A stretch of DNA of 64,000 bases from the NCBI GenBank assembly GCA_024196135.1, contig JAMQCK010000095.1, forward strand, positions 1-64,000, read 5' to 3'. Within the stretch, counting starts at the first letter, position 1. Every line of letters starts with the position of its first letter. The notes beneath the pieces are model-generated. The model saw only the letters and a list, made by a program, of their open reading frames with translations. It was not told the DNA's origin and did no database searches. The stretch comes from Pleurotus ostreatus/Saccharomyces cerevisiae fusant. Lineage: Eukaryota > Opisthokonta. The position numbers and the translations under genes were made by a program. This document shows positions 45,585-56,057 of the stretch, in pieces.

Positions 45585-46486
45585 TTACCTCGCCCCCTTC
45601 TGGTAGTCGTACAGGTAAGGACCACCCCTTGCTATGGCCTGGACAAGGTTAGTCCATGGTGTATACCCACGTCAGGTGGCTGCTCACCCTTCGGTATGCA
45701 GGCCTTGTTTGCGCTCGGTCAATATACGCGTCAATATTTGGCGTCGACGACCCGCTTTGACGCAGCAGTTCCAGCGGGAAAATCATCATATAGTCTGCAA
45801 CAGTCGGTCCCTCGCCGCCTGCGAACCACTCGTTCTTGCTGAGGTGCTCGTCGATCTGTGGCGCAGCGTCAGTGTTGAGCCCAGGTCCAGTAACCGGTAA
45901 GTACACAGAACGAGACTCACCAAAGCAACACGTAGCTTGATTGGCGGCTCGTACAGCGTCTGCGCAACCTTTCCCAGGACGCCGGTGACGACTGGGCGTT
46001 CCTCCTCCGGTGTCTGTCCAGGAATAATCCGCGTGCAGAAGAACTTGTTCACGATCAACGGCATGAGCGATGCCTCCGCCGAGTGAGAGTCTGGGTGTAG
46101 GTGAGTACGCATTCACAAACTCCGAAAAGGAACCACAGCTCACAGTAAAGCTCATCCGTCAGGGCCTTTCCCTCCGTCGGCAGCTCTGTCTTGCCCTGTC
46201 CGTATTTCCTGATGATGTAGTCGATGATGGCGCCGCTCTCCGGGAGTGTCAGGTCGCCGTCCGTGATGATAGGGGATTTCCCGAGGGGGTGGACAGCTTT
46301 GAAGGATGGAGGTGCGCCCCAGCCTACGCGCTCGTAGATCTTGACCTCGTAGGGTACCTCAAGCTCTTCCTGCAAAAGTATCAGTGAGTCGCTTCATTGG
46401 CACACTGGCATCAGGATTCTGCTGACAAGAAGCCATAGGATGCGTTGCGAGCGCGACGCGACCAGATGATGGACTGTGATAACCAT
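45585..46486 (-). CDS. Glutathione S-transferase 2 (GTT1-like)
   Basis: Tandem paralog of GST 1, about 240 residues, starting MVITVHHLVASRSQRILWLL. It shares HPLGKSPIITDGDLTLPESG, DYIIRKYGQGK, TPEEERPVVTGVLGKVAQ, NEWFAGGEGPTVADYMM and the small end exons (RPAYRR, then AIARGGPYLYDYQKGAR and TAA). Reading through the last intron instead gives a longer tail ending TWVYTMD, which breaks the match to GST 1. A TATATAA box on the minus strand at 46551-46557 lies about 65 bases before the ATG. It is divergent from epoxide hydrolase 2, with 1.1 kb between the starts, so electrophile conjugation and epoxide hydrolysis genes sit together. Confidence 0.92.
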
Positions 46487-47617
46487 GGTGCGCAGAGTGT
46501 ATCCGAGGTGAGCTCAGTGACTTATCTGAAGAGAGAAAACACTGAGGCTCTTATATAGGAGAAAAAGACAGAGATCTGAAACCCGTCATCCAGAGTCATC
46601 CCGCCACATCCGCCAGCCGGGCGCTTGCGCAATGGCTGCCGCTATGCAATGCTTTATTCTCCTTCAAGAGACACGAGGTACTTAATGGCCGTCTCTCTTG
46701 CGTCGCGCTTTATCTTTTGCCCTCAGCGTGCGCGCCATTTGGACACCAGCTCGACCAGGTCCACAGAAAGTTGAACTTTGTGTCACGTGGCCGTGGGCGA
46801 GTGCTCGGCAAAGCGGATGAGCACCTTTGTGACCGACCACGATGACGAGTCGAGGACGGCAGCGCGCAGGACGGTGAGAAGGGGAAGAGGGTCCTGCTGG
46901 TAGGAGACTGGGCACCTCCGAGAGCGACAGTGAACAAGATGAAGAGCACATCGCCGTCTACCCTTCAGGGATCCCTCGAGTTCTCCATCAAGCCTTCGCT
47001 CCCTTAGGTACGCTCACATCACTGAAGGCTTCTCTCATGTATCCCCGAATATCCTCTTTCTCCTGGTCTATGACTCGACAAAACAACGGGTGTCTTGATT
47101 AGCGCCGTGTACGCTCCTTCGGCGGCGTCAGTAGCAAACGCGCTCGCTCTTCACCCGCTCAGCTGTAGGACCTCTATAGCGACCATCGCTGACAAACTAT
47201 CTTACGCGACCCTCCCGAGCTCTGGCCACTTTGCTGCGTCAGCGTCGGTCCATTTCAGCCTCCGACAATCGATGCTGCCCAGGAAGGCCGCCCTAGCTCA
47301 ACTACGCCGCACATGCCTCTGACGACACTCCCCGAAGCGCATCAGAAGACGATGCATGGGTTCTCTTGGCCCGCTACTGCGTCCCGCCTTCAGCGGACCG
47401 AGATCACGAATTGAGTGTGTAGCATCGCAAGTTCTCCCCATAGAACTCGAACCCCATGATGGACGACCCTTCCGAATCTCAAAGCTCGTATATATACGAG
47501 CTCGCCGACTCGGGGCTGACACACCAGACCCCAAGCACTTTGGAAGTGATTTCTATAAGTATCTCAGCCCACTGTGCTCTTCATCTAATCGACGATTGCC
47601 CGAGCTTCTACTTCATT
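46487..47617. promoter_or_regulatory. Divergent intergenic region, GST 2 / epoxide hydrolase 2
   Basis: Holds the GST 2 TATA box (46551-46557) and conserved block (46608-46645, TTGCGCAA at 46625-46632). At the other end is the palindromic TATA element (47483-47502) of the hydrolase gene. No gene is supported in between. Confidence 0.55.
47483..47502 (+). promoter_or_regulatory. TATA box inside a perfect 20-base palindrome
   Basis: AGCTCGTATATATACGAGCT is its own reverse complement. It lies 116 bases upstream of the epoxide hydrolase 2 ATG. It may be a core promoter able to work in both directions, or a dimer binding site over the TATA box. Confidence 0.5.
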
Positions 47618-48896
47618 ATGTCCACCCCGCCTACCACCAAAACTACGACCACCTCCCGGGGGTACAAGTACACATACCTTCACTCCCCAGCCCAACCGGG
47701 CAAGCCCACGCTCCTCCTCATCCACGGCTTCCCCTCTACGTCACACGACTGGCGCTTCCAGATCCCGTACTTCACAGCGCGGGGCTATGGGATCATCGCC
47801 CCGGACATGCTCGCGTACGGCGAGACGGACAAGCCTGCGGAGCCAGAGGCGTACGTCGGATCCAAGCTCGCGAGGGACCTGGTCGAAATCGTCGAGCACG
47901 AGAAGGCAGAGAGGGTCATTGCGGTGGGGCATGATTGGTGAGTGGGAATGAGGGTGCGGGAAGATTATGAAGGCGGCGCACGGTGGAGCAAGTGCTAAGG
48001 CGTCACCCAGGGGCGCTCTGCCGACCACCTACCTCGCTGCGCTTCATCAAGACCGCTTCGCCGGCTTTGTGTTCCTCGCTGTGGGCTTCCAGCTGACGCG
48101 AGGCTTCGATTTCGAGAAGGTGACGGCGCATCTGAAGCTGATTTTCGGGACCGAGATCTATGGGTGGGTGTCGTTCCTTCGCCATTTGTATCTGACTTTC
48201 TCCCCTCGGATGACTCCTCGGCATGTGCGATTTGGACCAAAGTCGACTGACCTACGTCTGCAGGTACTGGAACTTCTTCAACAAGGAAGACGCGGCCGGC
48301 ATCATCGAAAAGAACGTGAGCTCCGACTTCTTTGGCGCATTATCTCCTTCGTACTTCGGACTGACCGCCCTCCCAGCTCGACTCCCTCCTCGACCTCCTC
48401 TACGTGAAGGAGCACGAGCTCTGGAAGACGGTTTTGAACCCGCTCGGTGCTATCGACACGTTTATCTCGGAGGGCAAGCGGACGGTAGCAGCGGAATATC
48501 TTACAGAGGAGGTGCGTTTGCCTGATTGTACTTGTGATGTGCCACGGCATGTACTGAGAGCTCGCCCAGGATCGCTCCATCCTGCGCACCTCGCTCTCCA
48601 AGGGCGGCCTCACCGCCCCGCTGAACTACTACAAAGCCACCTACCGCGGCCTGCAGGACACCGACAACCTCGGCGCCCTCACCGATGTCAAGGTCAAGAA
48701 GCCCGTGCTCTACTTGGGCGGGTCTAGGGACTACGTCTGCCGCCTTGAAATGCAGGAGCCGGATCTCAAGAAGTACTGCGAGGACGTGAGGATCGAGGTG
48801 CTGGAGACGGGGCATTGGGTGCATATGGAAGCGGTGGAGAAGGTGAATGCGACGATTGAGGGGCGGGCGGGTGAGAAGGAATTGGTCGGCGTGTAA
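47618..48896 (+). CDS. Epoxide hydrolase 2 (alpha/beta hydrolase)
   Basis: Paralog of the gene at 34.1-35.4 kb, about 330 residues, starting MSTPPTTKTTTTSRGYKYTY. LLLIHGFPSTSHDWRFQIPY has HGxP, and VIAVGHDWGALPTTYLAALH carries the nucleophile Asp, with an intron directly after GHDW exactly as in paralog 1. The cap includes YWNFFNKEDAAGIIEKN. The C-terminal acid/base part has VLYLGGSRDYVCRLEM and EVLETGHWVHMEAVEKV. A long in-frame extension upstream of 47618 reads through the promoter and is not used. Its position opposite two GST genes suggests a shared role in detoxifying reactive compounds such as wood-derived or lipid epoxides; this is inference. Confidence 0.92.
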
Positions 48897-49199
48897 GATG
48901 ATGTTGGGGTGAAGAATTCAAAGGACAAAGTCCGCTCACTAGCTCATGTACCCACAAGACTCAAAGGAAAAGAGCAAGCGTTCATGTCTTACTACGATCA
49001 ATTACTGAGTACACTTTTTTTTTTGCAACGCGGCTACAGAAGTGAGGACCCGCTCCAACAGAACAAAAAATGCCAGAACGACGAGGAGCACGGTCGAGCT
49101 TTTGAATAGTCCACGTGATGTCGGCGATGGCCGACATTTCGTGGCGTGGGGTTTTCATTGCCTGCTTCCTCCCTTCACGCTCGCCACATCGGAGCTGCA
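48897..49199. other. Intergenic region between epoxide hydrolase 2 and F-box F
   Basis: Short spacer with a run of eleven T near 49013-49023. No gene seen. Confidence 0.5.
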
Positions 49200-50831
49200 A
49201 TGCACGCGGCTCTTGATACTACAGAGCTCCTGCTCGATATATTTTCTTATCTCGATCAAGTCGATCTTGCTGTCGTCGCAAGGACTTGCTCGGGATTCCT
49301 CGATCCTGCTCTGAGCCATCTGTGGAAGCATCTCACCGCGCTCGGCCCCTTCGTCGGGCTCCTGCCCCGCAATAAAATATATATCAACCCGGAGCAATAC
49401 CCCATACGCCAGGTAAGAACACATTTGTCTATATCAATTGACGCTCGTGTCTAAGAGGCCATCGTCAAGCGATTCCGAGTCATTGGAACCCTCGACGATG
49501 AGGATGTGACGCGCGTGCGATATTATATAAAATTCGTCCAGTCACTAAAGCTCTGGAAATGTGATGCAGACCTCTCTGCCAACGATTTGCAGCAGGTGCT
49601 CATTGCCCTGCGAGAGCAACCTCTGTTCCCCAACCTTCGCGTGTTCGAGTACGAAGGACCGTCAGAGCTCACTTCCTACCTGCCTTCTATCCTAGGAACA
49701 TCGGTCACCGACATGAACCTGTACTACAACTTCGGTTGCGACCTCGACATGGGCCTCTGGAATGCGCGGCCTGAAGATATTGACTACAGTGATGACGGGG
49801 ATGCCCTCCTCGCTATTAAGGAGAGGCAACCTCGCGCTCCCATGTCTACCCTCCTCATCTTCACCAGTATGCCACTCCCCGAGTTTTTGCGTCCGATCCT
49901 AACCGGCTGGGACGAGCTTGAGGACCTGACACTCCAAACACACTCCGTCGATCCGTCCATGTTCATGATGATTGCCGCCCTGCCGCATCTGAAGAACTTG
50001 GATATGCCGGCAGTCGATGGACTTGACTCTCCCTCTGTAGCATCACGATCGGCGTGCATCTCCAACGATACACTCCGCTCGCTGCGTCTCTACGGGAAAA
50101 CTGTGGCAGAGATGGTTTCTATCCTCCGCCCTGTTTCCTTGTCTACCCTCGAGGCAATTTGTGGAGTGGCCGCGTCGGCCTTTCAGGACATCGGCCTGCG
50201 CATACGCGAGGCTGGCGTTCCCGCATCCCTCCAGGATATGACCCTTGCTCAACACGTTCTACATCCTCACCCTGAGCAGGAACCGGATGCTTACTGGCGC
50301 GAGGCTCTGCAGATCCAGCATATCCATCCTTACTTCTTCTACCGAAATCTTGTGCGCGTCAGAATTATCTTCCAGACGATCGCCTTCTCGGACGCCGACG
50401 TGACCACACTCGCCCAAGCATGGCCTCGCTTGCGATCTCTAACGCTACTCACCGAAGGATCCACGCATGTCCCTGTCGCATTATCTAGCATGCTCGCCTT
50501 CGCACGCTACTGCCCCGATCTCACCTACCTCCTTCTATCCGTCGATGCTACAAAAATTGATATCCCTGATCTCTCCGACATCTCCTTCCCTCGCGCACAC
50601 GAACGCCTGAGCGTGTTGCATGTCGAGGAATCCCCCATCTCCTCACCAGTAAAGGTGGCTTCGTTCCTAACGAGGTTCTTCCCGAACGCCAGACCACAAG
50701 TCGGGTTCAAGACGCATATGACCGATGCAGCACGCGAGAAATTGTGGCTGGACGTGCTGGAGTTGATACCCGTCTTGCTGGACGCGCGCATGACAGGCAT
50801 TCACGGCGGGGTCACGGTGAAGCTGGTGTGA
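49200..50831 (+). CDS. F-box/LRR protein F
   Basis: About 528 residues in two exons (49200-49412 and 49458-50831). The F-box is at the very N-terminus: MHAALDTTELLLDIFSYLDQ, then LAVVARTCSGFLDPALSHLW. After the intron comes AIVKRFRVIGTLDDEDVTRV, followed by degenerate leucine-rich repeats: LFPNLRVFEYEG, LPHLKNLDMP, WPRLRSLTLL, CPDLTYLLLSVD. It ends LLDARMTGIHGGVTVKLV. The first AG after the donor would break phase; the next AG two bases later restores it. It is a paralog of the gene at 60.8-62.4 kb on the other strand, with the same intron position. Probable SCF substrate receptor. Confidence 0.85.
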
Positions 50832-50956
50832 TCTGACTTGGGTGGGTTGCATATATACTGTCTTTTTTCCGGAGTCAACGAGCTGATAACTTCCTTTCTG
50901 ACCAGCTGTCGTACTGAAGGGATTAGGGTCGAGGCTTGCGCGTACACCTACGAAAT

Positions 50957-52785
50957 CTAGATAAACGGCCAAACATCCTCGCCCTCACCCGTCGTTATCC
51001 CTAGCACCTTGTACTCCTTCCCCATCCCGCTACCGCGTCCTTCGATCGCATTCCCTGCGGCTTTGTCCGAGCCCGAGCCTGTGCCCTCCCCCGTCCCAAT
51101 AAGCCTCTCCACGCCCTGCCTCAGGCGCTTCTCCTTCTCCTTCCCCGACTCGCCGCCCTCGCGCCTCGCGGCGTCGAGGAGCTTCTGCAGCCGGACGTCG
51201 ACGCCCATGCCCTGGAGGAAGGCGGCCTGGGTGAGGAGCATGTGCGTGCGGATGGGGGGCGCGGGGCGGTCCTGGTCTGTGGAAGGTGTATGAGCGAGTG
51301 GAGTTGATACGTAGAGTGAGATAGATATGGAGGAAGGAGAACGGATGAGCGAGCGAGGGGGAGTATGATGATAGCGGCATAGGCACCTGATCTGTAGTTC
51401 ACGCTCTCGAAGGCGTGGCGGAGGAACTTGAAGTCGACGTTCGCCGTCAGGTCGCACTGACCCGGTGTTTCGTACGGCGAGACGATCTTGTGTTGCTTGA
51501 AAGCCTGGAAAGTCGCCCTTCAGTAACTCTCGCTTCAAAGTGAGCTGCTCTCGCACCCTGAAGCTATCCCCAAACATGCGCTCCCCGCCGTAGTCAATGA
51601 CCAACCCCGCCCCGCCACCCCTCAGCAGCTTCGAGATGCTCGCGGCGATATCCCACGCAGGCCAGCAGATCTCCGCGGTGGCGCCGGCGGGAAGGGCAGC
51701 CAGGCGACGCGCGAGGGCGTCCAAGGGGTCAGCGAAGCCAGATTTCTTGGGCGATGAGTATGTTTGGACGGCAGTATTCAAGAGCGCGGCCTTAGGCGTC
51801 ATGGTCGAGGGGACGGAGCGGAGGCGCTCGATCCCGGTCGCGTCCTCGGTAGAGGTGACAAGCTTCTCGAGGAAGTTGCCTTCGTCCATTTTCTGGGGGA
51901 TGCCGTGAGTCCTTCCGTCCCCTACTGTGCGCGGAGCGAGCGAGATTACGAACTTGATATATGTCGATTGGCAAGGCATCGAAGAACTCGTGAGCGAGGA
52001 CCATGGTAAATGTCTTCCCGTCGACGTCTTGCGGGACATCGTCTATTGAGTCGTACCAATGCAAGTCGTGCTTGAAGGCTGATAATTTGGACTTCTGCAG
52101 CTTGCGCATCGGTCGCGAGGTTTCAACGAGGTGTACGGAGATCTCCGGGGGCACGGGCAGCTTCGAGAGTAGCTGCCTGAAGACACGCAGAATGTCTTCC
52201 ATCAGCGTACCCCGACCGGGACCTAGCTCTACTAGTCGCAATGCAGGCTTCGGGTGGGCGCTGAACCTCGTGAGATACCAGATGCCTATGAGCTACGGTC
52301 TTTAGTCTGGTTTTCCTCGACAAATCAATAGGGAAGACTAACCTCTCCGAATACTTGACTTATCTCTGGGCTTGTGATGAAGTCGCCAGCCTTCCCGAAG
52401 ACCGGGTTCGCGGAGGACGTATAGTACCCGTGAACAGGATGTCCTAAACATAGCGACATGTACTTGGAGTGAGGTAAGGGCCCTGTAGCCTGCAGGACGA
52501 GGTTATTTTGATATGAATCGAGGGACTAGGATCGTTCAGTACCTTGATACTGTCCAGGACAATCTTCTCCACTAGTGTGACGGTAGCCGCTACAGCGCCC
52601 GTTCCAGATACCTCTGTGCTGTAGAGTCGCGCAAGGAATGTCCTTGCGCATGCATGGCGCTTCAAGGCATTTTCTATGTTCCTCGAAGCACGAAGGCCGA
52701 ACATGTCACGGGTGTAAGAGGCAAGAGAAGAACGCGACGCGACGCGTGCGCGGAAATTGCCGGACCGTGAATAAGCGCCCGTCAT
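50957..52785 (-). CDS. NDUFAF7: NDUFAF7-like protein arginine methyltransferase (mitochondrial)
   Basis: MidA/NDUFAF7 family enzyme; in animals it dimethylates a complex I core subunit during assembly. It starts MTGAYSRSGNFRARVASRSS, an Arg/Ser-rich targeting sequence; the frame's earlier Met is a TTG. After introns come family motifs: YMSLCLGHPVHGYY, FGKAGDFITSPEISQVFGEL, LVELGPGRGTLMEDILR (SAM site), LVETSRPMRKLQ, MVLAHEFFDALPID, GAGLVIDYGG and FESVNYRSD, then LLTQAAFLQGMGVDVRLQKL. The C-terminus ends VLGITTGEGEDVWPF. Several introns, one of them in the presequence-proximal region. The start codon is 32 bases from that of FRA10AC1 on the other strand. Confidence 0.88.
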
Positions 52786-52817
52786 CAACAAGTGTAACTA
52801 GTTCTCCTCGTACCGTC
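52786..52817. promoter_or_regulatory. 32-base gap between divergent start codons
   Basis: The NDUFAF7 ATG (52785, minus) and the FRA10AC1 ATG (52818, plus) are separated by 32 bases. Any bidirectional promoter must lie in this gap and inside the opposing 5' coding regions, unless the annotated ATGs are not the used starts. Confidence 0.5.
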
Positions 52818-53767
52818 ATGTCGTTCTACCCGAGACGGCCGCCACCGTCTCCGCCGAGAGGAAAGTCTGAGTTTGAGATACTGAAGTCCGCGCACAAGTA
52901 AGTAAGTGATCTAAGTTCTGACGGAATTTTGCTGAGACGGGAAACTCAGATTTTTGCGACCCGACGAGGAGAACGACGCCAGCGAGTCATGGGACGACCA
53001 ACTGGCTCGGAAGTACTATGACAGCCTCTACAAGGAATATGCCTTGTGCGACTTGAAGCACTACAAGTCGGGGAATGTTAGTAACCCCTGAACCTGACCT
53101 TATTCGGGCTGCTGACGTCGACGTCCTGCAGTTTGCCTTGCGGTGGCGCACCGAGAACGAGGTACTCTCAGGGGCCGGCGAGGAGACCTGCGGAAACACA
53201 CGATGCTCGCATCATGACCGCCCGGATAGCGGAGTGAAGCTCACGCCGGTCGAGCTCCCGTTTGTCTACGCGGAGGAAGGGCAGACGAAGTCCGCGCTCG
53301 TCAAAGTCGTCCTCTGCCGGAAATGCCTCGACAAACTGATGTACAAGCACCGCAAGGAGAAGGAGAGGGCACTTCCTCCCGCTCCCGAATCGGCCACTGG
53401 CAGGCAGGTCAAGCTAGAGGAAGACGATGACGTGCGCGAGTTCACACCCGGACCGCCTGCTGCCAGTGATGACCGAGGTGACGGATATCGCGGCTCCGAA
53501 GGTCATAATGAAGATGACCGGGGGAGAAGAGAGCGAGGGCGTGCGGGGGAAGGGGAAGGCGCTCGCGCGGAGCGTCCACGAATACAGCCTTCGCCCTCGC
53601 CTTCGCCACCGCGCAATCATTCGCGCCATCGCAGGCGGTCTCCATCCTCTCGGCAGCCACACTCCTCGTCGCACCGCTCGCATTCCGAAACTCGACGACA
53701 CCGGCATTCGCGGTCGCGGTCTCCTGAGTCCAATAGGCAAGAGCGTCCCTCCGCTCGTCGGTGGTGA
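52818..53767 (+). CDS. FRA10AC1: FRA10AC1-family nuclear protein with Arg/Ser-rich tail
   Basis: Three exons, about 280 residues. It starts MSFYPRRPPPSPPRGKSEF. The family core follows: FLRPDEEND, LARKYYDSLYKEYALCDLKH, then after an intron FALRWRTENEVLSGAGEE and TCGNTRC. Then come VELPFVYAEEGQTKSALVKV and LCRKCLDKLMYKHRKEKE; the paired Cys residues could bind zinc. The C-terminal 120 residues are rich in Arg, Ser and His (HRRRSPSSRQPHSSSHRSHS), typical of splicing-associated proteins. The human relative is found in spliceosomal complexes; a splicing role here is inferred. Confidence 0.88.
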
Positions 53768-54282
53768 GGTTGCCTGCACACCTCTCCTCCTAACGCCTAT
53801 GGCTCAAACGTCCTAGTTGGAGCTTGCAATCCACCATGTATGATACTGTTCTGCATACTCGCTGTTGTCCCGTGCAAATCCTACATTCAAAATCTACCCC
53901 GTGTGCCAATAATGAATACAGATGGACGATACTCCAGCGCCGTCCGCCCATAGCGGCACGGCCTCCGTATGTGGTGCCTGCGAACGACATACGCGGTGGC
54001 GCACACGCTACTGGCTCCCTCGCCCGCCAGACCGGGCAGGATGCGAACAAGAATCATCGGGCTGAACACCGCCCGTGATGCCCAGCCCCGAGACGCTAGT
54101 ACGACGGTGGAGGTAATGCAAACATACCGACCCGTTGGCGAATCCAGTCTCTCACTGGCGGTGGCGAAGTAGAGTATTCGGAATTCACGAGAGTTTGTGT
54201 TGGATTTGGTACCCATGGACGTAAAGTTAGGACTCCGGAGGACGTCGGCCGCGCCAGCGCAGTGCAGGCCGCAGGGATCAGG
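53768..54282. other. Convergent 3' flanks
   Basis: Lies between the ends of FRA10AC1 (plus) and the expansin-like gene (minus). No gene seen. Confidence 0.5.
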
Positions 54283-55344
54283 TCAGAACTGCGACCCGCC
54301 CTCGACGACGGTTCCGCTGGACACGGCAACGCCCGACTGGACGATCTGCTTGCCCGACATGGAGGTGACACGGACGTCTACTTGGTTGCCGAAGCCGCTA
54401 TCTGTGGGGGCGTGACCGCGTTAGCAAGCGCTCACAACCAAGCAGGCGGCAGTGTGCCAGCCCAGAATCACGTACAGCTAGTAAAGTAGTTATAGTCCTC
54501 GCGGGCGACGGAGGTCCACGAAGAGCCGCTGTCAGTCGAGACCTCGAGGCTATCAACGGGCTCGACGATGTTGCGGACCTATGTAGGTGTAAGCTCGGAT
54601 ACTCAGAAGGCAGAGTGGAAGGTCTAGACGAACCTGGAGGGCGAAGTAGTATCCGCTGGTACCCTCCTTGTTCTTGAACTGCATGTTCCCGGAGACCGGG
54701 CAGTCGACTTGCTCCCTGGCGAGAGTTAAGATGAAAAGGAAGAAATAAAGGGAAACACACTCACCAGGTAATGTCGAAGATGCCTTTCGTGGCATAATTG
54801 GCGTCGATCTTGCTAGCGACATCCTGGAACAGGTCGAGGTGGCCCGCTTCGCATTCGGGGCACTGATAAATCGTCGTCAGCGACCATTCAACGACAAAAT
54901 AACATCAAGCATACCTTGTCGACGACCATGACGGTTGCTGTCCCGCTTGCGCCAGTCACAGACAGACAGGCGCCGCATGATGCACTTCCGAACCACTCGC
55001 TTGAGCCTATGGCCACCCCGTCAAAGCTTCCCTGGTCGTAGTCGGCAAATGAGCATCTGAAGGGCAGTATCATGAGCGTCAAGGTGTGTCTTGATGGCCA
55101 GACTCGACCTACGCGCCGCCGCTCCAGTTACCACCGTCTATGGAAGGGTGAGTCAAGAGGACGCGCTTGCTTCAAGATCTTGAAGAGGCTTACAAGTCGT
55201 AGCCGTGCCCGCACGGCTGCCCTTGAGGGCATCGACGCCAGAACTCGAGCGTGGAGTGACCTTTGCGGTCGTGTGGTGGACGAACCGAGCATGAGCTAGG
55301 CCAGCAAGCACAGCTACTGACGCAAGACGGAGGAAGGCGGTCAT
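54283..55344 (-). CDS. Expansin-like secreted protein
   Basis: Secreted protein of about 250 residues predicted to loosen plant cell-wall polymers without hydrolysis. The signal peptide is MTAFLRLASVAVLAGLAHA. A short linker leads through an intron to TTYGGNWSGGACSFADYDQG. This starts the six-stranded double-psi barrel, which continues with SASCGACLSVTG and ATVMVVDKCPECEAGHLDLF. DITWEQVDCPVSGNMQFKNK and YYFALQVRNIVEPVDSLEV match the C-terminal carbohydrate-binding half of expansins. The last exon reads SGFGNQVDVRVTSMSGKQIV, ending GGSQF and TGA at 54283. HLDLF occupies the place of the catalytic HFD-type Asp region. At least five short introns. It fits a plant-biomass-degrading fungus. Confidence 0.88.
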
Positions 55345-56057
55345 GATGAGGAAGTGCGCTTTCCGGACGAGGGGAAGGAATTGTGCTGCACCAACGACGG
55401 CCGCCTTTTTATACGGTGACGCCCATGGCACGATCGTTGCCCGCAGCGAGCATCCAGCCTCGCCCCGCCCCGCTCAGAGCAACGGGATAATTGCGGTTGC
55501 GAGGCACATAATTGACGGTGCATTGTCGGTGAGCATCCCGAGTCTCGACGGCGACGAGCTCCTCCGGGTCCGTTGGCGGATGTTGACGACTACGCGCGTG
55601 TCGAGAAAGAAAGCAGTACCGCCAAGAGTGCGTTGAGACGGTGCACCAAGGCTTGGTGTATTGTCGAGACGACTTCTCGAGAGGAGGTCCGTCTCGGAAG
55701 AGTCGAGTCCGGTTTTATGACCGACTTTGACGTCAAGCGCAACCGGCAATAGCCGAGAGTGGACCCACAACTATTCAGTCCAGATTTGGAAGGAGACAAA
55801 AAGCATCTATATTCCGGCCAGCGAATATTCGTTAAATGGAAGTAGGAAGGTAATGTAAGGTAGTCACGTCAATGGTGCGTGCTACATATTCAAAGCAAAT
55901 AGTCTAAGTGGTCGGTAGGTCAGGGCTGTCTGCCATTAGTGGGGCTTTTTGTCTGAATAGACAGAAGGACGAAGGATTAGCGCCCGATTCTCTATGCTAC
56001 ACTTGTTCTCAATGTCTTCGGAGATTATACCGTTCGTACGTATAGATAAATATTCCA
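55345..56057. other. Intergenic region upstream of the expansin-like gene
   Basis: Promoter side of the expansin-like gene and 3' side of zinc-finger gene 2. The right part is AT-rich. No gene seen. Confidence 0.5.

Noticed and set aside
45649..45710. Alternative GST 2 C-terminus ending TWVYTMD
   Set aside because: It reads through an intron. Splicing gives AIARGGPYLYDYQ, which matches the end of GST 1.
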